Of a DNA stretch of 64,000 bases, positions 31,409 to 40,888 are shown in pieces (positions within the stretch are counted from its first letter, which is position 1; the number at the start of each line of letters is the position of its first letter). The notes beneath the pieces are model-generated. The model did not search any database, was not told the origin of the DNA, and was given only the letters and a program-made list of their open reading frames with translations. Location of the stretch: NCBI GenBank assembly GCA_041390025.1, contig JAWKQR010000026.1, forward strand, positions 13,683-77,682, in the 5' to 3' direction. Origin of the DNA: JBFFMO01 sp041390025. GTDB lineage: Bacteria; Myxococcota_A; Bradymonadia; Bradymonadales; Bradymonadaceae. The position numbers and the translations under genes are program-made.

Positions 31409-33388
31409 TTACTCGACGATGTAGTAGCTTTTGTCCAAGCCCAACAACTTCCATTCGGTGTGATTGAAGACGTCGTTGATGTTGTAAATGTCGATCGATT
31501 TCGAACCGACCTTCAACGTCGCGGCGATGTTGCTGAATGTGATGCGCACCGAGCGACCCGAGCCTGGGCAGGCTCCCGATTCGATCGCGCCTTGGTTGAA
31601 CGTCATCGGCAACTCACAGCCGTCGAAGTACGCCACGACATTTCGCGAGTCGTGGATTTCCAAGACAACCCCTTCGAATTCGTTGTAGCGACCAGGCTTC
31701 AATTCATTTTCGATGCGGCCGTAGCTGCGTGCGAAGAATTTCTCGAGGTTGCGATTGAACGCGGTCGCGACGGGCACCATCTTGAACCGGTCGTAGGTCT
31801 TCGAGCCGTATTTGACCGTGGTGGATTTTCGCAGCGACATGTTTTGGCCAGCGACGACTGGACGTGCACCCGCGAATTGGTCGTAATTTCCGGTCTTGTC
31901 GTAATTGGAATATGTGTCTTTGAATTCCACCAACCGGTTGTAGACGCGTTTTCCGTCTTTCCAATATTCCATCAACATTGTGGTCTTTTCGCGACCGCCG
32001 CTCGCCGAGGTTCCATCGAGGTGAACGAACCGCACGCCACGATAGCGGAATGGACTGGTGCACAATTCCCACGGTGAATTGCAGTAATAATCCGTCGATC
32101 CATTTCGTTTCAGATACGTGTCGAAACTGAACGAGGTGCGCAGGTTGGCGTCGAATAGCAGCTCGGTCGAATTGTACAAAGAGTTGGCGTCGTAGGCGTC
32201 GTGGTAGATGTCCAAACGCGACGTGAACCCAAACGTCCAACCGTCGAATTCGACCAGATCCACCGCCACGGCGCCTGTGTTTGGTGTCTGCGGAAACTCG
32301 ATCCGGAAGTCCCCACCGAACGCGGGTTCGGCGTCGTCAAACATCGATTCACGAATCTCGCCGAGCGTCGAAATCTCCCACGAGGTGAACACGGGAGTGT
32401 AATCGGCGAGTGCCTTTTCGATGTCAGCCATCTGCAGGGTGTTGGCGTTGTTGTCGGCGTTGCAGCCGGGCATCTGTTGAAGGCGTTGAGCGATGGTCTT
32501 GGCGTCGCCCTCTAGCCCCGAAATTGATCGTGTTCCATTGACCGCGAGCGGCCCAACACGCTCGATCGTGGTCGTGAAGGGCTGGCTTCGGTCCACAACG
32601 CCACCCTGATACTCGATGACCACGACGGGATCGCTGTTGACCTTCAAGATCTCCCATGCGGCCTTCAGAGCAGTCTTTTCGCCGGCGAACAACGAGCTGT
32701 AGAAGGGCTCTTTGGACAGCAGCGCGAGCTCGTCCCATTGGATGATTCCGTCGGCGGTGGCGTTGGCCATGATCCCGTCAGCCCGATCCAAGATCGCCTG
32801 CACCTCTGCGGTGGCGTTGAGGTTCTTTGGACGGGCGCGCATGTAGTAGCCGCTTGGGTCGACGATGCCGACACCGATCGCGCTGCCGCGGATCACGTCG
32901 GCCTGGCTGTCGAGGTAGTTGGGTTGGTTGCCGGCCTCTGGCTGGCAGGTCGCCGAGCACCCGTCACCGTCGATGGCGTTGCCGTCGTCGCATCCTTCCA
33001 AGATCGGCTGCAAGCTGCCGTCGCCGCAGAACGGGACATAACCGTTGTCTTGGGCGTAGCGCGCGAGCGCGGTGAACGCGGTCTTGCCGACGTACGAAAC
33101 CGTGTCGACCTGTTCGATGTATTCGAACGGGCGTTGGTCGACGATGCCGCGTGCGGCACGGGCATCAAGCGGCACGTCGTCGTCAAGCTCGGCCAAGGTC
33201 GCGTTGTTGGCCACGGCCACAATGCCGTAAGCCAAGTAGCTGTCTCGGGCGATGCCAAACGCGTCGGCGCGGTCGTCGCAGAATACACACTCGTTTTCTG
33301 GATCGACCTGCTCAGGGGCCGTGTCGTCGGACACGGCGCACGCGCCAGCCAAGAGAAGGGGAAGCATCGAAATCAGTTTGGTTTTCAT
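31409..33388 (-). CDS. Large secreted lipoprotein with HHH-like and DUF4215-like segments
   Basis: 659 aa. Signal peptide MKTKLISMLPLLLAGAC with lipobox LAGAC. Residues 60-110 resemble a helix-hairpin-helix pair (ARGIVDQRPFEYIEQVDTVS then YVGKTAFTALARYA). Next is FCGDGSLQPILEGCDDGNAI with DGDGCSATCQ, a DUF4215-type Cys-rich repeat common in secreted proteins of myxobacterial relatives. The remaining 500 residues are not recognised. The ATG at 33386-33388 was chosen because the signal peptide starts there; the frame is open 24 codons further. Probably surface exposed; function unknown. Confidence 0.82.
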   Translation of the reverse strand: MKTKLISMLPLLLAGACAVSDDTAPEQVDPENECVFCDDRADAFGIARDSYLAYGIVAVANNATLAELDDDVPLDARAARGIVDQRPFEYIEQVDTVSYVGKTAFTALARYAQDNGYVPFCGDGSLQPILEGCDDGNAIDGDGCSATCQPEAGNQPNYLDSQADVIRGSAIGVGIVDPSGYYMRARPKNLNATAEVQAILDRADGIMANATADGIIQWDELALLSKEPFYSSLFAGEKTALKAAWEILKVNSDPVVVIEYQGGVVDRSQPFTTTIERVGPLAVNGTRSISGLEGDAKTIAQRLQQMPGCNADNNANTLQMADIEKALADYTPVFTSWEISTLGEIRESMFDDAEPAFGGDFRIEFPQTPNTGAVAVDLVEFDGWTFGFTSRLDIYHDAYDANSLYNSTELLFDANLRTSFSFDTYLKRNGSTDYYCNSPWELCTSPFRYRGVRFVHLDGTSASGGREKTTMLMEYWKDGKRVYNRLVEFKDTYSNYDKTGNYDQFAGARPVVAGQNMSLRKSTTVKYGSKTYDRFKMVPVATAFNRNLEKFFARSYGRIENELKPGRYNEFEGVVLEIHDSRNVVAYFDGCELPMTFNQGAIESGACPGSGRSVRITFSNIAATLKVGSKSIDIYNINDVFNHTEWKLLGLDKSYYIVE

Positions 33389-33468
33389 GTGGGTCTCGCT
33401 CAAAAATTCGTTTGACGAGCGGACCGTACCCAAACCCGATCTAAAACGGATCTGAAACAACCTGAAAT

Positions 33469-33495
33469 CAACTGACTACAAAAGTTGGTCAGTTG
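33469..33495. promoter_or_regulatory. Operator-like inverted repeat between two divergent lipoprotein genes
   Basis: CAACTGAC (33469-33476) and GTCAGTTG (33488-33495) form a perfect 8-bp inverted repeat with an 11-nt centre in the 179-nt divergent region. It could be a regulator site for both genes; no regulator gene is adjacent. Confidence 0.4.
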
Positions 33496-33567
33496 GCCAA
33501 TTCACTGGGAAAGGTCGTGCTGCGCCCGGTGTGGTTCGGCGTGCGGCGATCTGTTAGAGTCGGCAAC

Positions 33568-34725
33568 ATGAAACGCGTGTTTTTGTGGTCGATTCTGTGG
33601 TGTTTGGGGTGTTCCGACGATGTCGCCCATCCCTTTGATCTGCGCGAAGTTCGATACGGTCTGACCGTCGATATTGGACAAAATCCGGGTGGCGCTTGGA
33701 TTGTTGTGGGCGATGACCAAAGCTACGCCGAGGCCGGCGTTTCCATTTTGGCATTTCCCGATGTGGAACTGCCCCAAGACGTCACCGTTGTTTACGAAAA
33801 TGACGGCCAAACGAGGGTTCGCACCATTCAAGCGGTGGATCGCGACACTGCTTGCTTTTGGTGTTTCCCTGGATTTGCCGACCGGCCAATCCCGACGACG
33901 GACAGGAAATTGGTGGTGGCCGACCCTGACCCGTTCGCGGTCTTCCGGCCTGTCACGTCAGGGGCTTGGGTGTCCTCAAGTCCTGACGCGTTCGAGTTTC
34001 CTGCGTCGTCTGGCGCGGTGAGCTTGGTCGGTGTTCGGCAAGGTTTGTTCGGAGAGACCGAGCTTGGCTATCTGCGAGACATCGCGCTCGATCAGGGGTT
34101 GAGCTTGTTGGAAACCTGGGACTTTCAACTTCGTACGACGAAACAAATCACGGTCGAGGTGTTGGGGGCGGCGGGTGGGATGTCGACCGAGGTCGTGCTC
34201 ACGCATCGCGGTTGGGTAAGCCCGGCGTTTGACCCGGTCTTGACTGCCCATGGGTTTTCGAGCGGAATCCCTGTTCGCGTCTTCGATCTTGAGGGCGTGT
34301 CGGACCTTCTGGGGCAATTTGCGTACGTCGCAGGCCAGCAAAATGGTCAGGGATTTGTGGTCGCCCCAAAGGTCGCATCGGCGCAGCAGACCGTACGCAT
34401 TCCCGCCCCATACACGTGGACGGAAATCATCGATGACGGCGGCGAAACCGTGATTTCATGGGCACCAGGCGACGCCGATGCCGTCGTGACTTGGTTCACC
34501 GATAACGACCACCCAAGGGCTTGGGGCGTCTTGGCGCCCAATGGCGCCGGCAAGCTTCGCACGGCCAATCTGACCAGGTTCGGCGCGGTGAAACCAACAA
34601 CCACCATCGCGCGATCGATCGATCTCCACGCCGGGAGTTACGAGTCGTTCTACACCGACCATGAATTGTTCAACGTCCGAAATTACTTGGCCGGAGCAAC
34701 GACGATTTCGCAATCCCTTCGTTGA
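33568..34725 (+). CDS. Lipoprotein of unknown function
   Basis: 385 aa. The signal peptide MKRVFLWSILWCLGC ends in a lipobox (CLGC) and the mature part begins SDDVAHPFD. The rest is beta-rich, with no family I recognise. The start was placed at the ATG that begins the signal peptide; the open frame continues 25 codons upstream without signal-like features. It converges on fliA, 13 nt from its stop, and diverges from the large lipoprotein gene. Confidence 0.75.
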   Translation: MKRVFLWSILWCLGCSDDVAHPFDLREVRYGLTVDIGQNPGGAWIVVGDDQSYAEAGVSILAFPDVELPQDVTVVYENDGQTRVRTIQAVDRDTACFWCFPGFADRPIPTTDRKLVVADPDPFAVFRPVTSGAWVSSSPDAFEFPASSGAVSLVGVRQGLFGETELGYLRDIALDQGLSLLETWDFQLRTTKQITVEVLGAAGGMSTEVVLTHRGWVSPAFDPVLTAHGFSSGIPVRVFDLEGVSDLLGQFAYVAGQQNGQGFVVAPKVASAQQTVRIPAPYTWTEIIDDGGETVISWAPGDADAVVTWFTDNDHPRAWGVLAPNGAGKLRTANLTRFGAVKPTTTIARSIDLHAGSYESFYTDHELFNVRNYLAGATTISQSLR

Positions 34726-34738
34726 ACTCGGTCGATAA

Positions 34739-35491
34739 TTACAGCGCGCCAGCGGCGCGCAACCGCAGCTTGAGTCGCTTGTGGGCCTCGGATTTAATTT
34801 GGCTTACGCGGCCTTCCGTGACCTCCAAGATGTCGGCGATCTCTTTGAGCTTGAGCTCGTGATTGTAATACAGGTCGAGCACGAGCTTTTCCTTTTCGGG
34901 CAAATCTTCGAGCGCGAGTCGCAGCTGTTCTTTGAGCTGGTGTGCGGCCAGAACTTGGTCCTGCGATGGAAAAGGCGATTGCAACGAGATGCAATCTTCT
35001 TCGGGCACAAACACGTATTGTGCGACCTCACCTTTCAGCTTCTGAAAGTCCTCTGACGGGATTTCCATGGCCTCAGCCATCTCGGCGTCGGTGGGATAGC
35101 GACCAAGCTCGGCCTCAAGTCTTGCCTCTGTTTTTTTGACCAGATTGGCGCGCGCACGAAGACGACGTGGGAAAAAGTCGTGGCGCCGAATCTCGTCGAG
35201 GATCGCGCCCTTGATGCGAAATTCAGCGAACGTTTCAAACGCGATTCCTGAATTCTCGTCCCAACGTTCGTTGGCATCGAGCAGCCCAAGGATGCCCACG
35301 CTGACGAGGTCTTCTTCCTCGAAACCGCGCACGTGCTTGGGCAGACGACGAAAGATGCGATGCGCCACGGTGCGGACCAACCGGCCGTGCTCGCGCACCA
35401 GGCGTTCCTGTTTCTGGCGCAGAGTCTCGGTGGAGTCCTTGCTGTTCTGGCCGTATTTTCGAAGCGCCACTGATGTGTTGGCGGCCATCAT
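34739..35491 (-). CDS. fliA: Flagellar sigma factor FliA (sigma28)
   Basis: 250 aa. Region 2: LPKHVRGFEEEDLVSVGILG, AFETFAEFRIKGAILDEIRR, HDFFPRRLRARANLVKKTEA. Region 3: RYPTDAEMAEAMEIP. Region 4 HTH: LKLKEIADILEVTEGRVSQI. It directs transcription from TAAA-N15-GCCGATAA promoters; three such sites are found in the window (fliD, fliC, flgM), and its anti-sigma factor FlgM is at 45150. The ATG overlaps the flhF stop by ATGA; the next codon is also ATG and has better spacing from GGAGG. Last gene of the flhA-flhF-fliA operon. Confidence 0.95.
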   Translation of the reverse strand: MMAANTSVALRKYGQNSKDSTETLRQKQERLVREHGRLVRTVAHRIFRRLPKHVRGFEEEDLVSVGILGLLDANERWDENSGIAFETFAEFRIKGAILDEIRRHDFFPRRLRARANLVKKTEARLEAELGRYPTDAEMAEAMEIPSEDFQKLKGEVAQYVFVPEEDCISLQSPFPSQDQVLAAHQLKEQLRLALEDLPEKEKLVLDLYYNHELKLKEIADILEVTEGRVSQIKSEAHKRLKLRLRAAGAL

Positions 35492-36720
35492 TTGCCCTCC
35501 ATGCTGCCGCGGTACACCCAATTCGCGATCTCGCGCGCCGTGGGTGCGTGAATGTTCTCGGGGACGATCGGGCCGTCACACACGTGCGAGATAGGTGCCC
35601 CCGACGCGCGCGCGACCGAATACAGCGCGCCAAGCGCGCGCGCTTCGTCCAACTTCGTAAAGATGAGGGCGTCGGGGATGATGCCGTGAAACGATGATGA
35701 CGCCTCGATCAAATCTTCCACGCGGGTCGTCACGCTCAGGCACAGGTGGAACGCGGGTTCGATGTCCAATTCCTTTGCAACCGAGCGGATTTTTTCCAAG
35801 GCCAACGCGTTTTTGTCGGTCTGGGCGCTGGTGGCCCAAGGGGTGCGGCCCATCGTATCGATGAGGATCAAATCGCAATCCGAGAACGCCTGTAACGCGG
35901 CGCGAAGCTCGGGCCCAGATGAGACCAATCGCAGCGGAATGTTCAGCAATTCTGCGTACGTTTCGATCTGGTAGGCTGCGCCAATTCGAAACGTGTCGGC
36001 GCAGATCAGGCCAACTTTTTTGCCGCCCACCACGGTGGCGTGCGCGGCGATCTTGGCCGCGGTGGTGGTCTTGCCCACCCCGGTCGAGCCCATCAGGACG
36101 ACGACTTCAGCGCCGTCGTTTCGGCTGCTCCACAGCGGGGTCGCCGTGTCGATGCGCTGCTCCATCTCGCGTTTGACGAGCTCATGCAGCATGGCGGGTT
36201 CTTCTTCCCACTGTTCGCTGGCTGCAAATGCATGGGCCATCAATTCTTCGACGTGTTCGTGCAACACGCCGTGCCGGGTCATCCACTCGTACATCAGCGC
36301 CACCGACCGTGCGAACGTGTCTTCGGCGCCGCGATCGTTGATGCGTGCGATGGCGAGCCGAATGTCGTGCAGCAAGGTCGGCGAGAGCGCCGCATGGGTC
36401 TGGCGTGCGGCGGGCATGGGCGTCGATGGGGTTTGGCGCTCAGCCCGGCGCACTTCTTGGGTCAACACGTTGATCTGGCCTTTGAGCTCAGCAACCATTT
36501 GGGTCAGCGCGCTGACTTCGGCTTGGTCGGAGTTCATGATGGGCGCGTCCATGTTCGCGATCATCGCAGGCTCGTCGGCGACAGCGACGGTCATTTCGAC
36601 GGTGCCGTCGGGTTGGCGCGTGGTGCTCAAGATCACGGCATTGTCGCCCACTTCACGTTTGATGGTGCGAAGACCTTCACGAAGGTCCATGACTCGAAAT
36701 GTACGGGTTTGCTGCATCAT
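35488..36720 (-). CDS. flhF: Flagellar SRP-family GTPase FlhF
   Basis: 410 aa. N-terminal B domain QTRTFRVMDLREGLRTIKRE, a basic linker, then the NG GTPase: P-loop VVLMGSTGVGKTTTAAKIAA, G3 LILIDTMGRTPW, G4 IFTKLDEARALGALYSV. FlhF places and counts polar flagella, so polar flagellation is likely, although no flhG gene is seen after it. I chose the ATG with AGGAG 6 nt upstream, six codons inside the ATGA start that overlaps flhA. It stands between flhA and fliA as usual. Confidence 0.9.
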   Translation of the reverse strand: MMQQTRTFRVMDLREGLRTIKREVGDNAVILSTTRQPDGTVEMTVAVADEPAMIANMDAPIMNSDQAEVSALTQMVAELKGQINVLTQEVRRAERQTPSTPMPAARQTHAALSPTLLHDIRLAIARINDRGAEDTFARSVALMYEWMTRHGVLHEHVEELMAHAFAASEQWEEEPAMLHELVKREMEQRIDTATPLWSSRNDGAEVVVLMGSTGVGKTTTAAKIAAHATVVGGKKVGLICADTFRIGAAYQIETYAELLNIPLRLVSSGPELRAALQAFSDCDLILIDTMGRTPWATSAQTDKNALALEKIRSVAKELDIEPAFHLCLSVTTRVEDLIEASSSFHGIIPDALIFTKLDEARALGALYSVARASGAPISHVCDGPIVPENIHAPTAREIANWVYRGSMEGK

Positions 36721-36734
36721 CGAACTCTCCTGTC

Positions 36735-38837
36735 TCATTCAGCGGCTGCAATGGCGTCGTGTCCACCGAGCTGGGCGACGCTCACAATCTGAGCGTTTGG
36801 CACAATCTCGCGGTGGCAGATCACATCAACGTTGGGGAAAAATTGGCTCAAGAAATCGCGCAGCGGTGACCGAAGGTCTGGCGGCGCGAGGATCAACGGT
36901 TCGGCGTCGTGGGCCGCAAATGCCCCAAACGCACTCTCGATCTCCGAGAACAACGACTGCGCGGTGCCCAGGTCACACGCCAGAACGGGTTCGCCGTTTT
37001 GGTTGACGAGGCATCGGCGCAGGTTCTCTTCGAGGGCTCGGTCCAGCAATGCTGCGTGGATCACACCCTCGTCGTTCATGAATTGATTGGAAATTTGGCG
37101 GGCCAAGGTCGCGCGAACCTCTTGGGTCAGCGCGGCGCCATTGGCCTTGTCGCCCTTGAATCCTGCGAGCGCCTCCAAGACCGTGTGCATGTCGCGGATC
37201 GAGATGTGCTCGTCGAGGAGCCGACGGAAAATGCTCATCAGTCCCGACATGCCAAACTTGTCGAGCACGTCTTCCACAAGTTTGGGCGCGGCCGTGCGGA
37301 CATCGTCCAAACGCTCGCTCAGGTCGGGCCAGCCGAACAGATCCGACGCGTTTTGGCGCAGCAGCTCGGTCAGGTGGGTCACGACGACGGTTTCGAGGTT
37401 GACCACCGTGTAGCCAAACGCTTCGGCGCGGTGTTGCTCGGTGCCCTCGATCCAAAGTGCGTCCAGCCCGAAGGTTGGGTCTTTGGTCGGCACGCCGTTG
37501 ACCTTGCCCACGACGCCGCCTGGATCAATGGCGAGCATCCGGCCGGGCATCAAGCGCCCGGTGCCGATGGACACGCCTCGCAACATCAGCCGGTATTGTC
37601 CGGCTTCGAGCTCGAGGTTGTCGCGGATGTGGATCGGCGGGACCAAGATGCCCAACGTCTGTGCGAACTGGCGGCGCATCTGGACCAAGCGGTTCAAAAG
37701 CGTGCCGCCTGCGCCCTCGTCGACCAGGTTGAGCAAGCCGTAGCCGATCTCGAGCGCGACGGGCTCGACGTTGAGCAGGTCTTTGAGCACTTCGGTTTCG
37801 CTGCGCTCGGCCGATTTTGGTTTCTCGACCGACGGTTCGTCGTCTTTGGGGTCGAGGCGCTGCGACAGCTGGTAGCCCAAGCCGCCCATGAGCGCCGCCA
37901 TAAACGTGAAGATGACGATCGGCATGCCTGGGACGAGCCCGAGGCCAAACACGATGGCTGCTGCCGCGTAGAGCACACGGTAGTTGCCCACGATCTGGGT
38001 CCCGATATCGGAGCCAAAGTTCGACTCGCTGGCCACGCGTGTGATGACAACGCCGGTCGCGGTCGAGATGAGCAACGACGGAATCTGGCTGACCAGACCG
38101 TCGCCAACCGTCAAAAGTGTGTACGTCTGGAACGCACCACCAAAGCTCATGCCGCCCTGGGTCACACCCACGAGCAGACCACCGACGATGTTGATGCCGG
38201 TGATGATGAGGCCGGCGATGGCGTCACCGCGAACGAACTTCGACGCACCGTCCATCGCGCCGTAGAAATCGGCTTCGCGCTGGACTTCGGTGCGACGCTT
38301 CTTGGCCTGTGCTTCAGTCAGCGCGCCCGCCGCGAGCTCGGCGTCGACCGCCATCTGCTTGCCGGGCAACGCGTCGAGGGTAAAACGTGCGGCAACCTCG
38401 GCGATGCGACCAGCGCCCTTGGTGATGACCATGAAGTTGATGATGACCAACACCATGAATACGATGACACCGACGATGCTGTTGCCGCCGACCACGAAGT
38501 TTCCGAAGGTCTCGATGATGTTGCCGACCTCGACCTTTCCTTCCGCGGCACCGAGCAAAATCAGGCGTGTGGACGCAACGTTGAGCCCGAGGCGAAACAA
38601 CGTCGTCATGAGCAACATCGCCGGCAACCCCGAGAACTCAAGCGGACGCATGATGTAGATCGACGTCAGCATGATGAGCACGGACAGCGTGATGTTGACC
38701 GCGAGCAACATGTCCAACATGAACGTCGGCACCGGCAAGATCATCAGCGCGATGATCGTCACCAATCCAAAGAGGATCGGTGCGTTTTGCAACTGCGACT
38801 GATCCATACCTTTGAGATGTGCGGTCAATTTGTTCAT
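36735..38837 (-). CDS. flhA: Flagellar export-gate protein FlhA
   Basis: 700 aa. Eight membrane helices fill residues 15-320, with LEFSGLPAMLLMTTLFRLGL, NVASTRLIL and the FHIPEP signature DALPGKQMAVDAELAAGALT leading to AKKRRTEVQREADFYGAMDG. The cytoplasmic domain (330-700) carries the chaperone-binding and ring-forming part. FlhA is the export-energy transducer. Translation is placed at the ATG 38835-38837 where the conserved protein begins; no clear ribosome-binding site is seen. Sigma54 promoter at 38874-38887. Confidence 0.95.
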   Translation of the reverse strand: MNKLTAHLKGMDQSQLQNAPILFGLVTIIALMILPVPTFMLDMLLAVNITLSVLIMLTSIYIMRPLEFSGLPAMLLMTTLFRLGLNVASTRLILLGAAEGKVEVGNIIETFGNFVVGGNSIVGVIVFMVLVIINFMVITKGAGRIAEVAARFTLDALPGKQMAVDAELAAGALTEAQAKKRRTEVQREADFYGAMDGASKFVRGDAIAGLIITGINIVGGLLVGVTQGGMSFGGAFQTYTLLTVGDGLVSQIPSLLISTATGVVITRVASESNFGSDIGTQIVGNYRVLYAAAAIVFGLGLVPGMPIVIFTFMAALMGGLGYQLSQRLDPKDDEPSVEKPKSAERSETEVLKDLLNVEPVALEIGYGLLNLVDEGAGGTLLNRLVQMRRQFAQTLGILVPPIHIRDNLELEAGQYRLMLRGVSIGTGRLMPGRMLAIDPGGVVGKVNGVPTKDPTFGLDALWIEGTEQHRAEAFGYTVVNLETVVVTHLTELLRQNASDLFGWPDLSERLDDVRTAAPKLVEDVLDKFGMSGLMSIFRRLLDEHISIRDMHTVLEALAGFKGDKANGAALTQEVRATLARQISNQFMNDEGVIHAALLDRALEENLRRCLVNQNGEPVLACDLGTAQSLFSEIESAFGAFAAHDAEPLILAPPDLRSPLRDFLSQFFPNVDVICHREIVPNAQIVSVAQLGGHDAIAAAE

Positions 38838-38873
38838 AGGAGGTCGTTCCAATAGGGTCCAATGGGAGTAATT

Positions 38874-38887
38874 GCACTCGACGTGCC
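38874..38887 (-). promoter_or_regulatory. sigma54 promoter of flhA-flhF-fliA
   Basis: Minus strand TTGGCACG-TCGA-GTGCAAT, with GG-N10-GC spacing and a perfect -24 block; the -12 block is GTGC rather than TTGC. The predicted leader is about 25 nt. Confidence 0.8.
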
Positions 38888-38969
38888 AACACAAAAAGAT
38901 CGCCAAATGGGGCCGCAAGTGCCTCAAAATGCTTAGTTATTTATTTTTTGAATTATTCGCTAAAGGACG

Positions 38970-39011
38970 GGAAAAATGTGCCGACAGAGGGCGGATCAGG
39001 AATGATCTGCC
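38970..39011. promoter_or_regulatory. Imperfect enhancer half-sites upstream of flhA
   Basis: Two copies of GGAA-N5-TGCC (38970-38982 and 38999-39011) resemble the CGGAA-N5-TTCCG palindrome with one changed base in the right arm. They lie 83-125 bp upstream of the flhA promoter. Confidence 0.35.
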
Positions 39012-39017
39012 GCGTCG

Positions 39018-40091
39018 TTATCGCGGGCGGCGTCCGTGTTGTTTCCAAACGAAGACGAGGGTCTCGGCCACGGCACGGAAGAACTCTTCGGGGATGTGCG
39101 CGCCCACGGGCGCTGCTTTGTGCAGCGCACGGGCGAGCGCGACGTTTGTCACCATTGGAACACGGTTTTGTTTGGCGACCTCGCGGATTCGCATCGCCAC
39201 GCCGTCGGCGCCTTTGGCGACGACCACCGGCGCACCATCCTCTTGGCGGTAGCGCAACGCGACCGAAATGTGCGTAGGGTTATTGATGATCACATCGGCA
39301 GTCGGCACGGCCTCGAGCAGTTTGTTGACTGACATGCGCTCGCGGTGCATCTGACGGCGGCGATGTTTGACCATCGGGTCGCCTTCGTTTTCCTTGTGCT
39401 CCCGTTTGGCTTCTTCTTTGGTCATCATCATCTGTTTGTTCGTGCGGTGGCGTTGCCAAAAATAGTCCGCTCCGCCCAGGCACAACACCGCGAAGCCGCT
39501 GGCCGACAGCGTCCACACCGAAATCTTGTGCAGGTAGATCCCAAGCTCTTCGGGCGTGTGCCGGATCAACGCGATCCATTCGCCGCCTTCGTTGGCCACG
39601 GTCATGGCGGCGACGATGCCTACAAAAACCACCTTTCCGATGGTTTTCAATAAGTTGACGTAGAGATCCGCCGAGAAAAACAGCCGTTTTACTCCGGAGA
39701 TCGGATTGAGTTTGCTGAATTTTGGCTCCAACGATTTCCACGCGACCATCGGCCCGGTTTGCGACACGTGGCCCACAAACGCGGCCACACACAACACCGC
39801 AAACACCGGCCCAAGCGCGGTCAAAACCGGCACGGACATGGCCGCCAAAAACGCGCCCGGGCGCTCGACCCACGGCTCGCTCTCTTGCAACCGGCCCAAA
39901 ATCCCCATCAACGCCGCGTTCAGCGTACCGCCCGAAAACGACACGGCTTGCAGCGCAGCCCCCGCGGCGATCAACATCGTGCCCGCGACCAACTCTTGGC
40001 TTTTGGCGACTTTTCCGTCTTCGCGAAACTGGTCTTGCCTGCGTTGAGACGCCTCTTCTGTTTTGTCTTCTTGGGGTGTGTCGTCGCTCAC
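39018..40091 (-). CDS. flhB: Flagellar export switch protein FlhB
   Basis: 357 aa. N-terminus DKTEEASQRRQDQFREDGKV is the FlhB/YscU pattern, followed by four membrane helices and the cytoplasmic domain with the autocleavage site NPTH in INNPTHISVALRYRQ. Cleavage between Asn and Pro changes export from hook to filament substrates, together with FliK. The start is a GTG overlapping the fliR stop in GTGA; the frame upstream lies within fliR. Confidence 0.94.
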   Translation of the reverse strand: MSDDTPQEDKTEEASQRRQDQFREDGKVAKSQELVAGTMLIAAGAALQAVSFSGGTLNAALMGILGRLQESEPWVERPGAFLAAMSVPVLTALGPVFAVLCVAAFVGHVSQTGPMVAWKSLEPKFSKLNPISGVKRLFFSADLYVNLLKTIGKVVFVGIVAAMTVANEGGEWIALIRHTPEELGIYLHKISVWTLSASGFAVLCLGGADYFWQRHRTNKQMMMTKEEAKREHKENEGDPMVKHRRRQMHRERMSVNKLLEAVPTADVIINNPTHISVALRYRQEDGAPVVVAKGADGVAMRIREVAKQNRVPMVTNVALARALHKAAPVGAHIPEEFFRAVAETLVFVWKQHGRRPR

Positions 40092-40888
40092 GTGACCCTC
40101 CCCGAGACAAGGAATCCAACGAGTTTTTCGCCGATGCTGGCAAACTCGCTGGTCCAAAGTGTGACGATATCAGGCAACGAAAGCCCAAATGCGGCCAGCC
40201 CGCCCATGATCAACATCGGCAGGCCGATCGCGAACAAATTCAGCTGCGGTGCCACACGCGAGATCACGGCCAGCACCAAGTAAATCACAAGCCCACACGC
40301 CACAACGGGGGCCGCGAGTCGCAGCGACATCGCGATGAAATCCCCGCCAAGGTTTGCGATCTCGAGTGTGGCTTGGGTCATGTTGGGGATGTTGCCCGGG
40401 GGATACCGCGAGAACGACCCAAACAGCGCGGCGATGACCTGCAGGTGGGCGTCGACCGAAATCATCAGCAGGATCGCCGTGATGTTGGCGATCTTCCCAA
40501 GCGACGTGGATTGGACGCCGGTGCCGGGGTCGATCGACTGGGCAAAACCAAGGCCGATGGACATGGCGACCATCGTGCCAAGCCCCTCGGCGGTCCACAG
40601 AACCATGCGCACGATCAGGCCCATCGATAGACCCAACACGATCTCAGGAGCGATGACGGCCAACCAAGCCACGGGCCCTCCCGGGCCCGGATCGATGCTT
40701 GGGAAACCCAGCGCGAACACCATCACGGCGCTGATATGAAGCACGAGGAAGACTTTGATCCGCATGGGGACCGCGGAGTGGTAACCAAACGGGATGCCGA
40801 CCACAAAGACCGCGAGCAAGCGAAACAACACACACGCGGCGCCTGTGACCAAGTTCGGCAACATGGTGCTGAGTGCGTTGAAGTCCAT
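40088..40888 (-). CDS. fliR: Flagellar export-gate protein FliR
   Basis: 266 aa with five to six hydrophobic helices: CVLFRLLAVFVVGIPFGY, PEIVLGLSMGLIVRMVLWTA, EGLGTMVAMSIGLGFAQSID, VACGLVIYLVLAVISRVAPQ LNLF. The APQLN-F and GLGFAQ elements match FliR. It forms the export channel with FliP and FliQ. It overlaps fliQ by one base (TAATG) and flhB by four. Confidence 0.94.
   Translation of the reverse strand: MDFNALSTMLPNLVTGAACVLFRLLAVFVVGIPFGYHSAVPMRIKVFLVLHISAVMVFALGFPSIDPGPGGPVAWLAVIAPEIVLGLSMGLIVRMVLWTAEGLGTMVAMSIGLGFAQSIDPGTGVQSTSLGKIANITAILLMISVDAHLQVIAALFGSFSRYPPGNIPNMTQATLEIANLGGDFIAMSLRLAAPVVACGLVIYLVLAVISRVAPQLNLFAIGLPMLIMGGLAAFGLSLPDIVTLWTSEFASIGEKLVGFLVSGRVT

Noticed and set aside
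31409..33388. Metallopeptidase or hydrolase function for the large lipoprotein
   Set aside because: No HExxH, catalytic Ser/Asp or other active-site motif could be found.
36909..38855. Open frame of 648 codons on + opposite flhA
   Set aside because: It is antisense to an unmistakable FlhA. The composition (His/Arg/Asp/Gln-rich, no domain) is that of a mirror frame in GC-rich DNA.
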